Below are positions 37,071-48,550 of a DNA stretch of 64,000 nt, one piece after another. The translations under genes were made by a program, and so were the position numbers. This DNA comes from Chrysomallon squamiferum (lineage: Eukaryota; Mollusca; Gastropoda; Neomphalida; Peltospiridae), in assembly GCA_012295275.1 (NCBI GenBank), contig CM022667.1:8891538-8955537 (forward strand). The letters are read 5' to 3'. Positions within the stretch are counted from its first letter, which is position 1; every line of letters starts with the position of its first letter. The notes beneath the pieces are model-generated. The model was not told the origin of the DNA and did not search any database. It worked only from the letters and a program-made list of their open reading frames with translations.

Positions 37071-38411
37071 ATTGAGGATTTATATTGGTGCAAAGGAGAT
37101 GGCTATTTTACATCTCCTAACAGTGTATGATTTTTACATATTTCAAAAGTAATTGCATTTAATACTATAGTGAAAATGATGCTTTTTAAACACACAAGAA
37201 TTTTTTTAAGCATTTTGTGACAACAGATCACTAACTGTATAACCTAAATATTTAATTTTAAACCTTTGATAATTAGCATTTTACCATTGATAACATAAAA
37301 AGAATGGTTTGCCGTTATATTCAAAGGGAAGCTACTCTGTTTTTTTTGAAACCTTAAAAGATTAAGTAGAATGTTTTTAATCAATCCTTTTATTTGACTT
37401 TGTATATCACGTTGTCAAAAATGTCAAAAAAACCAAAAAAACCTGTTTATTATTTCAAAAATATTTTCATTTGTCTGTATGCTTACACTGCAAATTATTT
37501 TAAAATATTTATGGATGTAAGTAATCATGAAAATATATTAAAAGTCTTACATTTTTTTAATTAAATAAATATATTTGTGTTGATTGTGTATAGTATAGTA
37601 TAAATATAATATTTTAAGCATATAGTTTTTCTTTTTATTTTTATTTCATTACTTTTATTAACTTTATTTCTTATTTTATTTAAAATGTTCAATATTATTG
37701 CTGTGTAAATATGCCTACTGCATATTAACTTGGTTAGTGGTGTTTACATTACATGTGCTGAAATGCAACAAAACGTTAGATATTTATTTTTATCTACATT
37801 TTCATTATTCTCAAACAGCTGTGCTTTCATGAGTTGTTTTTATATTTTGTTTTCATTAACTGTAATGCAAAGAATTTTCTAACATCATCATCATCATCGT
37901 CATTACTATTAGTTATTATTACCATTACTATTATTTTTATTATTAGTTTCTAATACTCCTATACCATTATCACCATTTATTATTATCATTATTATCATAC
38001 CTGTTCCTGTTATTATCATTATTGTTGTCACTGCAACTGTTATCATTAACATCATGTTTTCAGTGCAATATTGTCAAACATTTTATGATAAAATTGTATA
38101 AACATTGTTATCAATTTAATTGTTATTGCATTATTTGTAATATATTAATAATCACACATGTATATATTTGTTGTGTTTGTAAATGTGTGCATGTATTGGT
38201 GCCTGGCTGTTTGGATTTTGTGGAAATATGTCCATCTGTCTGTGTGGATTTTGTGTGTATGTGTATATAAGCATTAATCTTCATCTTTTCTCTATAAGAA
38301 AAGTGATCCTGCAATTTTAATATCGTATTTTAGTTCTTTCTATATTCTTTATGTCAAAAGCTTCATCTGACAAGACTACATTTTGTTATTTACTATTGAA
38401 TGATACACCCC

Positions 38412-38446
<35 letters not shown>

Positions 38447-39497
38447 TATATATAAACCTTTCTTTGGAGTTTGTGTTGTTGTAAAAGTTAATCTACTTGA
38501 ATACAGGTAATCATGAAAAGTACATCATAATCATGTTTATCCTTACAAGTTTTTGAATGTTTCTGTTGTTTGGTAATATTTTTATGTCAGCCATTCTGTT
38601 AAAACTAGAAAAACATGACTGAGGTTTCTTTTCTTCTTTTTTCATTTTTCATATCACTGATATAGCAATGTACAGGGTTATCTTCAGGGTTAGACCACTT
38701 TTATTCTTAGTGCTTTGTGTGTAATAATGGGTGTTTGTGTCCATTTAAAACGTGATAATTAAAAGATATTATAATAATAAAAAATGTATTTCTTATAAAC
38801 TAGTATGTTTTGGTTTATAATTATTTTATATATGTCAAAATGTTAATGAATATCAATGTTAAATGTTTGCTATCCGTTTTTCCAAAAGCCGAGCTGTGTT
38901 ATACTTTCCCATGTGGAGAATATATAAAGATATACTGATTCCTCACTGCTAACTGATAAATCTACAATTATATTTCTGTAAATAAACACCAAGATAACCA
39001 AACGACAAAGAACAATTTACAGTTTATTTTATAAAGCATCACAATAAATAGCACTCATACACAGAATATTTTTGTAAACACAATGTATAAAAAATATATT
39101 AGCATTATTAATCTTTTCATATGTATTGAAACAAATCTCAACTGTTTTACAGTATATTAATAGCAATGAAATACATATTAACAAACAACATAATAATCAC
39201 AACAAAGAAACATAACAACAGCACTTCAAGAACATTATTCTTATTTTTATAAAACTGTGAGTCAGTATACCATATCAATTTAATAAATGACTTTGTCATT
39301 TTATATACATATAATATCACACATGATTTTATATACTTAACAACATTATAACAAAACATAACAGTAGCACTATTATAAATATTACTTAATATAACAAATG
39401 AGACACACTGCCCAGTATAGCATAATAATATATACAAAATAATATATGGACCAAACCAAAAACAGTAGCACTACATAACAGATAACTATCACTATGT
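37071..39497. other. Converging 3' ends of the Mpv17-like and homeobox genes
   Basis: No coding exon is seen. AATAAA occurs on the plus strand at about 37564 and is a plausible polyadenylation signal for the Mpv17-like gene. A poly-A tract lies at 38409-38442. The right part presumably contains the homeobox gene 3' UTR on the minus strand. Confidence 0.5.
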
Positions 39498-41110
39498 TTA
39501 TAAATACTGAGCGAGGTTTCCGATCATTTCCTCATTTCGCTGACGTTTCACTCCTTGTCGTTGTCTGTGTTTTCTCCTGGCGATTTCTGTCAGTGACCTG
39601 GTGTTACCTCCCCTGTTTCTCTTGTTTCCAAACCATTTCTTCACCTGGTCCGAACTGATTCCGCCAGCCAGCGTCATCGCCTCGACAACAGTCGCTGAGG
39701 GATACGGATGGTGGAGATTGGACTGGTACCACTGCTCCATGATCTGAATGGCTTTTCTGGACAGCGTCGGTCTGTGGCGGACACTGGAAAGCCAGGATGT
39801 AGAAGAAGAGTTCTTACTGGACAAGCGACTTTCTTCAAGGACACGAAGACTTTGCTTAACACGGTCCATTGCCTGAAAGTAAAAAAATTAATAAATTAAC
39901 AGATAGATGTAATATTCAGTCTTTTCTATGAATATTACATGGTAAATATAGATATTTCTAAAAATGTTTGTATTGTTTACATTATTTCATTGTTAATATT
40001 ATTAGTAACAAAATGGTCATCATGATGCTTCTTCAAGACGTGGTTATTTACATAACTAAATATGTGTACGTTTATATAAATCTACATAAAAAGAACTGTG
40101 AGCTTACCTGATTTTTCTGACCGTCAAAGTACGAGTTGAGCCACGCCCTGTACTGATTGGACGTCTGACTGACCAAACAGTTCATCCTCTCCATCTCTAT
40201 ACTGGCCACGTGAAACTGAAACAGGGTAGACAACTCCTTCACCTTCTCGTCAGAATTATCTGCTGCTTCCAGCTGCTGCAGCCGTATCTTCAGGCTCTGC
40301 TCCTCCATGATGTGGTGCATGTTGTTGTGGCCACTGCTGTTGTGGCTGCTGTTGTTGTTGTTTCCGAGGGTATGAAAAAGTTTACTGGGCAACATGGAGG
40401 TGTTGCAGTCTGCCTCCAGAGTGTGTCGAAGGTCAGAAAAGAAAGGATGACTTGCCAGCGGGTTGTCGTGGGCGATGTTGTTGAAAGGTGAAGAGGAAGA
40501 TGGTGGTGGTGACTGGTGCTCATCAGACATGTTATCGTCATCATGATCAAAGTCTGTTGTCAAGGAAATCAGTGTATCACCATAGCGACTATCAGTAGCT
40601 AGTTCTGATGACTCATCTAGAAACAATTATACAAATATAATATTTACTATAAAAGAAATATATATAAATTAACTATACAGTATATTGTAACCATATAACA
40701 ACTTTGTTAGATATACGACTAATATTATCCAGAATGGGTCAAAAGGCAGCTTAAGGAATGATAAATTTAATCAAATTGTAATACAAAATACAGATTTTAA
40801 TGATGTTAATTATGACACAATCTCAGGTTTGGCAAAGCAAGGTTTGTGACTTACCAGCAGTCGTAGTGTCCACAGAGTCAGGCTGGATAGAACTGAACAA
40901 CTCTTCCAGTGATTCCTGAAAACTCTTCTCAGAGCTGTCACTTGTCAGGCTGGATCGCTGGATTGATGGATCAGACGATGAGAGATCCACATCTGCTACT
41001 GGGACCACACGATAAACATCTCTGTTTTGTGACACTCTTTCATTTGAACTAACAGACAAACCATCATGAGGACAGACAGACAACAAATGGACATCAGAAA
41101 TAGAAGACAT
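39498..41110 (-). CDS. TALE-class homeobox transcription factor, SPILE-like, 379 aa
   Basis: Exons in coding order: 41110-40855, 40616-40108, 39872-39498; phases agree (1140 nt). The N-terminal half is Ser/Asp-rich (for example SSSDPSIQRSSLTSDSSEKS) with Asn/His-rich low complexity. Exon 2 ends in a likely helical segment rich in charged residues (KVKELSTLFQFHVASIE). The homeodomain, about residues 284-346, has the TALE three-residue loop extension with the NLHHPYPS motif and recognition helix QVKKWFGNKRNR: W335, F336, N338, R340, with Gly at homeodomain position 50 as in PBC proteins. No PBC-A/B, MEIS or IRO domain is recognisable. The tail is basic (ARRKHRQRQGVKRQR). Overall it best fits the lineage-expanded TALE genes of spiralians (SPILE), which act in early cleavage patterning. 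That subclass is inferred from memory; the TALE call is firm. Confidence 0.9.
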
Positions 41111-41165
41111 ACTGAGACTTGTAAACAAATATTTCTGTAGCTCAAAATCACCTAGTTTATCTCAA

Positions 41166-41195
41166 TGTCAGATGACAGATAAATGACAGATGACA
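41166..41195. promoter_or_regulatory. Cluster of TGACA/TGACAG TALE-type binding sites
   Basis: Within 30 bp there are TGTCA (41166-41170, i.e. TGACA on minus), TGACAG (41173-41178), TGACAG (41184-41189) and TGACA (41191-41195). TGACAG is the core recognised by MEIS/PREP/TGIF-type TALE homeodomains. The cluster lies between the TATA-like element and the ATG of the TALE gene. It may instead be a small tandem repeat (unit ATGACAGATAA-like) without function. Confidence 0.5.
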
Positions 41196-41203
41196 CTTTT
41201 AAT

Positions 41204-41212
41204 ATTTATATA
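41204..41212 (-). promoter_or_regulatory. TATA box of the homeobox gene
   Basis: TATATAAAT on the minus strand lies about 95 bp before the start codon at 41110. That leaves room for a transcription start near 41170-41180 and a short leader. CCAAT motifs (ATTGG on plus) occur upstream at about 41261 and 41332. In DNA this AT-rich a TATA word can be chance; the combined spacing makes it credible. Confidence 0.55.
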
Positions 41213-41883
41213 CAAACCTGAACAGTTTTCATCTTCTGAGCACAAACTCAGCTGTTTTTCCATTGGTCAGATACATCACTTGACGTAATTAATTATTCAT
41301 ATTTCTGTTAAGTGCAGTTTGATTGGGTAATGGTTTTCTTTGAATGAGATGATCTTGCTGAACTGTTTAACAGGTATCATTGTTCACCTATTAATTAGTT
41401 TGTTTAATCACTTTGATCTTCACAGACTTCTGCTCACCTTGTAGATAAAAGTTGATAGTCTGTTTTATCTTTTGAACTGTTAACAGTAATTTCTTTTGTT
41501 ATGTTGTCATGGCTACACAATGAGCACAGTTATGTCAATAGGAATTTAAAAATGTTTCTTTAATTATAAATTACATAGGTCAAGATTTTGAAATACGCAT
41601 TTACACTGTTAAAGAATAATAGGGAGAATATTTATAAAAATATATTTATGTAATGTACATCTTACTTTAATTCAGATATGATAGGTTTTAAAGTGATATA
41701 GTCTTGTTCTAACTATGAGTAAATTCTACTAGTCTGTTAAAAGTAAAATATATTTTAAACAAAGGCCATAGGCCCAGTTTGAATTTACTTATTTAAATGC
41801 AGCCAAAGTCAAGCGTACTAAATTTAAAACAATTCTTACGATAAACAAAACAAATATGTAATTTGTAATTCTTTCTTATTTTC

Positions 41884-41933
<50 letters not shown>

Positions 41934-42325
41934 AATCACACATCGGGGCTGACATCCCAACAAAATCAAGCTGTCGGAAGGTGGACCGCTAAAAAACGGA
42001 ACATGAAGTGGAGAAATATACATACATATATAAATAATAATAATAAATAATAGTAAAAAAAAAAATAAAAATAAACTTAAATGTGAAAAAGAGTAATAAT
42101 AATAAAGAGATATTAATTGAAGGTATTGTCATTAAATAATACAGTGTTAAAAATAAGTAAATAAATAAATAAATTCTTGAATAATCCTATCATTGGAATT
42201 AAAATTTAAATGTTGCGTAGAAATAAATGGTCTTTAATTATTGGTTATGTTTCAGAGTTATTATTTATTGTTTTCAATGACTTAACGTTGTTCACAGTAA
42301 CAAGTATGACAATAAAACAACACCA
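41213..42325. other. Upstream DNA of the homeobox gene, no gene recognised
   Basis: It contains CCAAT motifs near 41261 and 41332, then AT-rich DNA, a GT microsatellite at 41885-41931, and a somewhat GC-richer block at about 41935-42010 (CATCGGGGCTGACATCCC and GTCGGAAGGTGGACCGC). The block looks like a fragment of something older, perhaps a repeat element, and I cannot identify it. Confidence 0.45.
41885..41931. repeat. (GT)n microsatellite
   Basis: GT dinucleotide run of about 47 bp in intergenic DNA upstream of the homeobox gene. Confidence 0.95.
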
Positions 42326-42691
42326 TTAGAAAATATGAGAACGCTGCCATTTTATTCTACCACAAGTGGAGTCGATATTATAGCGTTTATGGCGATGGAG
42401 CATTGAACGCGATGACATCACTACAGGAAAATGGCGGTACCCTGTTATTTTGAATTGAAGTGTTTTGTTGTTATTATAAATTAAAGTTTGAACGGACGCC
42501 CCTTCCGCCCAAAAGAAAACCATAAAAACTACAACAGCAAATGCAATCCCAAACACAAAAACAACGATTACAAAATAACATCTATCTTGGAAACATAGAA
42601 ATAAATTTTGTGTCTTTAAGCTTATAACTGATTGCGATAAACTGACGATAAAATATATAACTAAAAACTGACTGTACTTGGATGGCACCAT
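42326..42691 (-). CDS. Uncertain small membrane ORF, 121 aa
   Basis: A true ATG at 42691 in a good context (GCAATGG) opens 121 codons to a TAA. The stretch is much less AT-biased than typical neutral DNA here. The peptide has two hydrophobic segments (FLVIYFIVSLSQSVISL and YFVIVVFVFGIAFAVVVFMV) and a basic tail with three Cys overall. It lies head to head with the Ig-like gene, only 155 bp between the two start codons. It matches no family I know. The codon mix around the second segment is mostly T-rich, so a chance ORF in a promoter or 5' region is a real alternative. Confidence 0.35.
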   Translation of the reverse strand: MVPSKYSQFLVIYFIVSLSQSVISLKTQNLFLCFQDRCYFVIVVFVFGIAFAVVVFMVFFWAEGASVQTLIYNNNKTLQFKITGYRHFPVVMSSRSMLHRHKRYNIDSTCGRIKWQRSHIF

Positions 42692-42731
42692 TGCTATAAA
42701 TATGGCCTCTAAATTAGCAACATGTTATTGA

Positions 42732-42739
42732 TGACGTCA
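42732..42739. promoter_or_regulatory. Perfect CRE palindrome (TGACGTCA)
   Basis: A full cAMP-response/ATF site sits midway between the divergent start codons at 42691 and 42846. A TATAAATA word lies at about 42694 and a poly-T tract of about 36 bases at 42771-42806. In this AT-rich DNA an eight-base GC-containing palindrome is unlikely to be chance. Confidence 0.55.
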
Positions 42740-42768
42740 CAATGTATAACTAGTTTATGCATATGACA

Positions 42769-42770
<2 letters not shown>

Positions 42771-42806
<36 letters not shown>
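42771..42806. repeat. Poly-T tract
   Basis: About 36 consecutive T just upstream of the Ig-like gene. It may exclude nucleosomes at the promoter or be the tail of a minus-strand retroposed sequence; no element body is recognisable beside it. Confidence 0.85.
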
Positions 42807-42810
<4 letters not shown>

Positions 42811-42845
42811 CTGCCTTCCCTCCATTGTTAATGATTCCTCCCAAA

Positions 42846-45800
42846 ATGGCGTTTACGTATTTGTTTGTATGGATATTTCTGAATCACATAGATATTTTAT
42901 TAGGTAAATTGGATCTTCTACATTTTGTCTGTCTTCAGAATTTGTAATGAGTATCCATTTTGTATCTTGATTATTTCTTAAAACCTTTCTCTGTCAGGTT
43001 AGATATATTATTATGGTATACGGTCAGGGTGGAAAAAAGTAACAGTTGTAATGTATAGAGAATAATAAATATTGTAAATACATTGATTAATCTAAATTCG
43101 GAATAGAACACGATATTTTCACGTCCAGATCATACGAAAGAAAAAATTTCTGTATCTATTTGTGTGTGTCTTTTTCTATTTCCATTAATATATATCTACA
43201 AATGCATGTACAACCTATCAATAAATCTCTTGGCCAATCTGTTTTTTCTGTTGTCTGCCCTTTTGTATCTCAATCTAGTTCTGGCTAACTATCTATCTAT
43301 CTATCTGCCTGCCTATCTACCTATTTATCTATCCACTCTTCTATGCCTGTTTGTCTGTCCCCCAGTCTGGGCTTTCAGTCAGACAGCAAACTACATTATT
43401 TATATTTTATTTATTCGTTTTCTTTAGGTTATTCATTGACTATAACTGGCAATGCCACTCCTCCATTTTTCACAGTCACTTGCACAGTTCACGATGCTGC
43501 AGATCTTGATGACCTGGTATCCATCTATAAAAAAAAATATCCCTCTTTCGTTACCTCATTTCAACAGTCAGTTTCGAAAAAATGTTCTGTACACAAGTAC
43601 CCACCCAAGGGTTATGTTTCAACTTGTGGAGAAGGGACAAACGACAGTGAATCGCAGATTAAAAAATACTCACTGAAGATAAATCAGATTAAAGAAGGTG
43701 ATAAAACGGTCTGGTGGTGCTCTCTAAAAACTGCTTCAGTTGTGAGCAATAATTTCACATTGGAAGGTGAGTAGTAATTTATACAGATACTCCATGACTG
43801 ATGTAAAATGTACACATGTAAGAGCAAACGGAACTGGTACGTCATAAAGATACGAAAGTACTTTGAGTTTAATTGTTTATTTTTAAGAATAAGCCAGGGA
43901 ATTGCTAGGTAAGTATGGATTTATATGAGTATGGATGCATGGAAGCATGGATCTGTGTTTGTTTGGATCTATGTAGGAATGGATCTATGTAAACTGAATA
44001 TGCGTGTGTTTAGATCTATGTAAGTACAGATCAGTGTAAGAATAGATTTATGGAAGTAGTTCTAGGTATGTTGGAGAGAGTAAAACAAACATTTTTTGTT
44101 CATGATTATGAATTAGAACAACAAAAAAATTAAAATAAATGTATCATTTGTATTAAAACCAGCAGCCTTAATATGAAAAAAACAACCTCCTCCAAACCCC
44201 CACCATATCAGTTCTGCTGAGCGTTAAAAAAAAAAAAATCTTGATCATAATATTAATAATAATAATAAATAAGATTATTATTATTATCATATGGGATGGG
44301 TGTATGTACTTTTGACAGATTGTATTCTTCAAAAACTTATTTTTTCCTCTCAGTGTATAGATAATTATTAAACAAACAAGTTAATTATTTTTGACAAAAA
44401 TATTACAATTATTTCAAATGTATGAGACATTATGGCCCAAATATTATTATTACAGATACATGAGTCATTTTTTCACACATATAATTATTAAAGATACATG
44501 AGTCATTTTTCACTCATATATTATAACTTTTATCAATACATGAATATTTTTTCACACCAATATAATTATTACTTATATATGAGTCATTTTTTCACACAAA
44601 TATTATAATTATTACAGATACAAGTGTCATTTTTCATACAAATATAATTATTACTTATATATACGAATTATTTTTCACACAAATAATATAATTATTACAG
44701 ATATATGAATCATTTTTCACACAAATATTATAACAATTAGAGATACATGAGTTATTTTTACAGGTAAACAAGTCATATTGTAATTATTGCAGGAATTGGT
44801 GTGTCATGTGACTTGTGTGTTGGATTTTCCTTTATACTGGGATTTTCAATTTTTTCTGGCGTCTGCATTTTTCTTATTGTAGTCAAAGCGACACCTGGTG
44901 GTGAGTTTTAACATTCTTTTCTAATCTCACATTAACGAGTCAGAATAAATGTTACTCACTGCTGTTAGTTGTTATATGTTGAACACTGAATATGCCATTT
45001 TCATAGTTTAGTTTTCTATAAATCAATACATTGTCTGAAAATAATGTGGCTTTATATTGTTTTAACATGCTGTTGTTTGGAAAACAACATATAATAAAAT
45101 ATAAATATTTGTTTATTCTTTCAGATAAAAATCAGAAACATCGGATTAGATTCCTAAAAGTTATTGGAGTTTTTGTTTTCCTATTTGCAATTACTACATC
45201 AATTTTTCTGGCATTTTATGTAAAGGGTAATTATTATATTTATCATTTTTTATCCGTCAGCTGACAAAAATACTAGCATTCAATGACTCTCTCTTTCTCT
45301 CTCTGTCTCTCTCTTTCACTCACTCTGTGTCTCTTTCACACTATCTCACTCTTACTCTCTCACTGTCATTTCTTTCACTCAATGCCTCAGTCTTTCTCTC
45401 TATCAGACACATGCACACACACACAATTTTCACACAATCATTTTTCTTTTAAAAGTTTGAAAAGTGACTAATAACAGTATTTTTTTAACTGAGTAAACAA
45501 ATAAACCTTTTTTTTTTTTTCCCAACCTGATGTGTTTTTTTTTTTTTTTCATTTACTTTATTGGTTATTAAGTTTGTTAAAATACCTCACTAACACTTAG
45601 AAATAGACCAAGTGATTAAAACCTTTATACTTTTAGTATTTATTTTATTTTTAAGTCGATAGAAACGATGGATCTTGGATTGCGGCTGTGGTGATGTGTG
45701 CATTAGGATTTCTCTACGGTTGTATCTTCAGTACCGGTTTTAGAAAGTCAGTATTTTCATTCTACTTATAAACCAATATAATTAGATAATGTCTTGTTCT

Positions 45801-46156
45801 TAAAAATACATTTTCTGGAATAATTACACATTAGAGTTAATTAAAAAATATCCATGGTGATACGGATGAATGGACAAATAAATTTATTTCTGCTCTCCAA
45901 GTTAATATTTTATTGTTTTGGGTGGACCTGGTTTTGCTCATAGCAAATTATTCCTGTAAATAAAAATTTTATATAATATTTTAATACAGTAAATTTAACT
46001 CTTCACCCTAGAGTTGTATTTTTCCAGACAACAGTAACAGACACTGTCTGATTGCCTGTCTGCTTCTGTCTGGATGTCTCTGTCTTCTGACACACCCATC
46101 CATCTGCCTACCTACTTATCTGTCTGTCTGTCTACCTAATTTAAAAAAAATAATGT

Positions 46157-46196
<40 letters not shown>

Positions 46197-46407
46197 TTAT
46201 TATTAATTTGGTAAGGGATTGTACAACCATGCAATAATATAAAAGATGACAAAACTGAGAATGATTTCTTTTCAATCACTTGTACATCATTTTTTTTTCT
46301 TTCTCTAAATACTATTCTCAGTAGATTTATTTCAGTTGTCATGGTAACGTGTGTATTTGTTTTTTTGCAGAGTTGAAGAACAGCATGAAGAAGCTCTTGT
46401 GACATAG
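42846..46407 (+). CDS. Ig-like domain protein with three membrane helices, six exons, 244 aa
   Basis: Exons: 42846-42903, 43428-43766, 44793-44900, 45125-45226, 45656-45746, 46371-46407. Borders are GT-AG and phases fit (735 nt; the first four introns are phase 1). The ATG starts a signal peptide (MAFTYLFVWIFLNHIDILLG). Exon 2 alone encodes an extracellular domain with C38 and C117 in an Ig-like spacing, the latter in VWWCSL, plus two further Cys (SKKCSVH and VSTCGEG) and N-glycosylation sites. Each of the next three exons carries one hydrophobic helix: VGFSFILGFSIFSGVCIFLI, VIGVFVFLFAITTSIFLAFY and WIAAVVMCALGFLYGCIFST. The last exon adds a short acidic tail, EEQHEEALVT. One Ig-like exon with phase-1 introns is typical of Ig modules, but the three-helix anchor is unusual. 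I do not recognise the family. Confidence 0.8.
43900..44060. repeat. Degenerate repeat in Ig-like gene intron 2
   Basis: Variants of GTATGGATCTATGTAAG recur six or so times over 160 bp. Confidence 0.55.
44440..44770. repeat. Degenerate 45-55 bp repeat in Ig-like gene intron 2
   Basis: Variants of ATGAGTCATTTTTCACACA then AATATTATAATTATTACAG recur six or seven times, ending just before the exon 3 acceptor. The repeat unit itself contains an ATTACAG acceptor-like word, similar to the TTATTGCAG that is used. Confidence 0.75.
46159..46198. repeat. (TTTA)n microsatellite
   Basis: TTTA tetranucleotide run in the last intron of the Ig-like gene. Upstream, 46030-46138 is a looser CTGTCTGTCTAC-type repeat. 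Confidence 0.9.
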
Positions 46408-48515
46408 CACTTAAAACTGAACTTTGTAGGAAAAAACTAAAAATAAAAAAAAAATTAATTTGTAATTTGTGTTATGTCATTCTGAAAACACAAATAACCA
46501 AAGACAAATATTTCTGCAGAGGACAGAGAAAAATGTAGAAGAATGATTTAATTTTTGCTTAAATAGAAAGAAAAAAAAAAAAAAAAAAAAAATTAATTTT
46601 AACTGCAGTTTCTGTTAAATTATTATGACTGTTTCAGATAACTTTTATACCGAATGTTATCTTGACATTGTTCACTAGTTTCTGCCATACAGAAAAGAAG
46701 TCAATAAACTAAATTAGACATAAAACAAAGAGAAAAAAAGAAGTTATTTAAATACTTGGATAACATTTTTTGTTCAAGAAATAGTTTTCCTTCTTTTTTT
46801 CAGCACCTCAGTGTTTTCTCAGAATGATTAATTTTCTTATTACTGTCATTATTTTCAAAAAGTAGGTATTTATTTAATTTTTAATTTGTTATATTTTCAA
46901 GTGAAAATGTTTTGTTTTAATTTTTAAAAATATGTTATTATTATATTTGTTTATATACATCTGGAAATCAGTTGTTAATTTTGTATTATATACCTTTAAA
47001 AATTAATTTAGAATCATGATGGAAAAATTGTTATGTTTAATAAAGAGATGACTGGAATTGGAAATGCTAAAAATTAATTTTTAAATTAGTGCTAGGAATT
47101 GTACATTTACATATTATTATTATTATTAGACTTACCATTATTATATTACATATTATAATTATTAAAAATAATAATACTGTTACTATTGCTGTTACTGGTG
47201 TTGCTGTTCTATTTTTAAATGCATTTTTCTAGAGGGAATGACATGATGATAAATTACAGAAGTTAGCCTCATGTATTAGTTATTTCATCATCATTATTAT
47301 TATAATTTTTATTTTTAAATTAATAAATTAATAACTTACTGAGTACTGATTAATTTAAGTTTTAAAAATGAAAATCATGTGAATTCAAGCATACATATTT
47401 TTAAAAAACAAAAAAGAAACAAAATATACTACATTAAATTTTATGTGTGTGTGTGTGTGTTTATATATATATCAGATGATTAAATGCAGTTTATGTTAAA
47501 CTGTTATGCATAAAGCTGGGTTTTTTTTGGTTATTTCCATGCCCTTTTTCTCTAACACTGTAGTGTTAATTATTAATTTTGGTATATACACATAAACATT
47601 GTACCTTTATTTTAGCTTTTATCACTGTTGAATACACATTATTATATACTGTGTTGTTTGTTTGTTTTGTTCTGTGCGACATAGTAACAGATGAAAGTAA
47701 TTCTGTGGTAGAATGTTCCAGCATCCTGTCAAATGAGATAAAACAAATGTTAAAAGATATTGTTTAATTGTCTAAAATTTATTCCATAAAAGCTAAACAG
47801 GATTATCAAATCAACATGAGAAATAATCAAAATCAGATATTTAGAACATCTTGCTGAAAGATCTATTGTCATTAATAATCAACAAAAATACCGGTATGAA
47901 ACAAGTTTAAATATATTTATTATTCACATTTTGGACATGATTTATTTATTTATTTATTTATTTATTGTTTTGCTGTCCATTCTAAATTGAAAATAATGTG
48001 TGACAACAAAAGAGTAGGTGAAAAATATTTGGGTGCAGTGATGTTTCTGTAATTGTGACATGCTGTGTGGAGCCATGTTTTATTTCTTCTACAGGGGACA
48101 TAACTCTGTCATGACCTCATAACTGCTTGTTAAATGGTAAATGGTGATGTTTAAAGTGTTTTGTCATATTTTGTTATCACCAAAGACAGCTCATAATAAC
48201 CTTTATGTATTAAAATTTTATTAGTTTATTTATAAATCACTGTAGGTATATTTTATTGAATAAAATTCAAAAACAAAAGACAAAAAGGTCAGTAACTTTC
48301 GGGAACAAGTTGTTGTCTGTCCCAGGTATAACATCTTGCTTGTTTTTCTCTAACACTGGTATTTGATTATATCCCTTGCATCATTCCAAAACAAACAAAA
48401 ATCCTTGTTTTAAATCAGTTTTATTTCATCATATTGCATAATTATCAAAATATATTTTTTTCTACATTACAAAAAAAAAAAACAGTCTAGAAAGTAATTT
48501 TATTTCTGTTGTTAT

Positions 48516-48550
<35 letters not shown>

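Noticed and set aside
42771-42806. Poly-T tract as the tail of a retroposed minus-strand gene copy
   Set aside because: No intronless gene copy or target-site duplication is visible beside it; homopolymer runs are common throughout the window.
46335-46348. GTTGTCATGGTAAC, an X-box-like (RFX) imperfect palindrome
   Set aside because: It lies in the last intron of the Ig-like gene, 20-35 bp before an acceptor and far from any promoter; one mismatch from consensus and plausibly chance.
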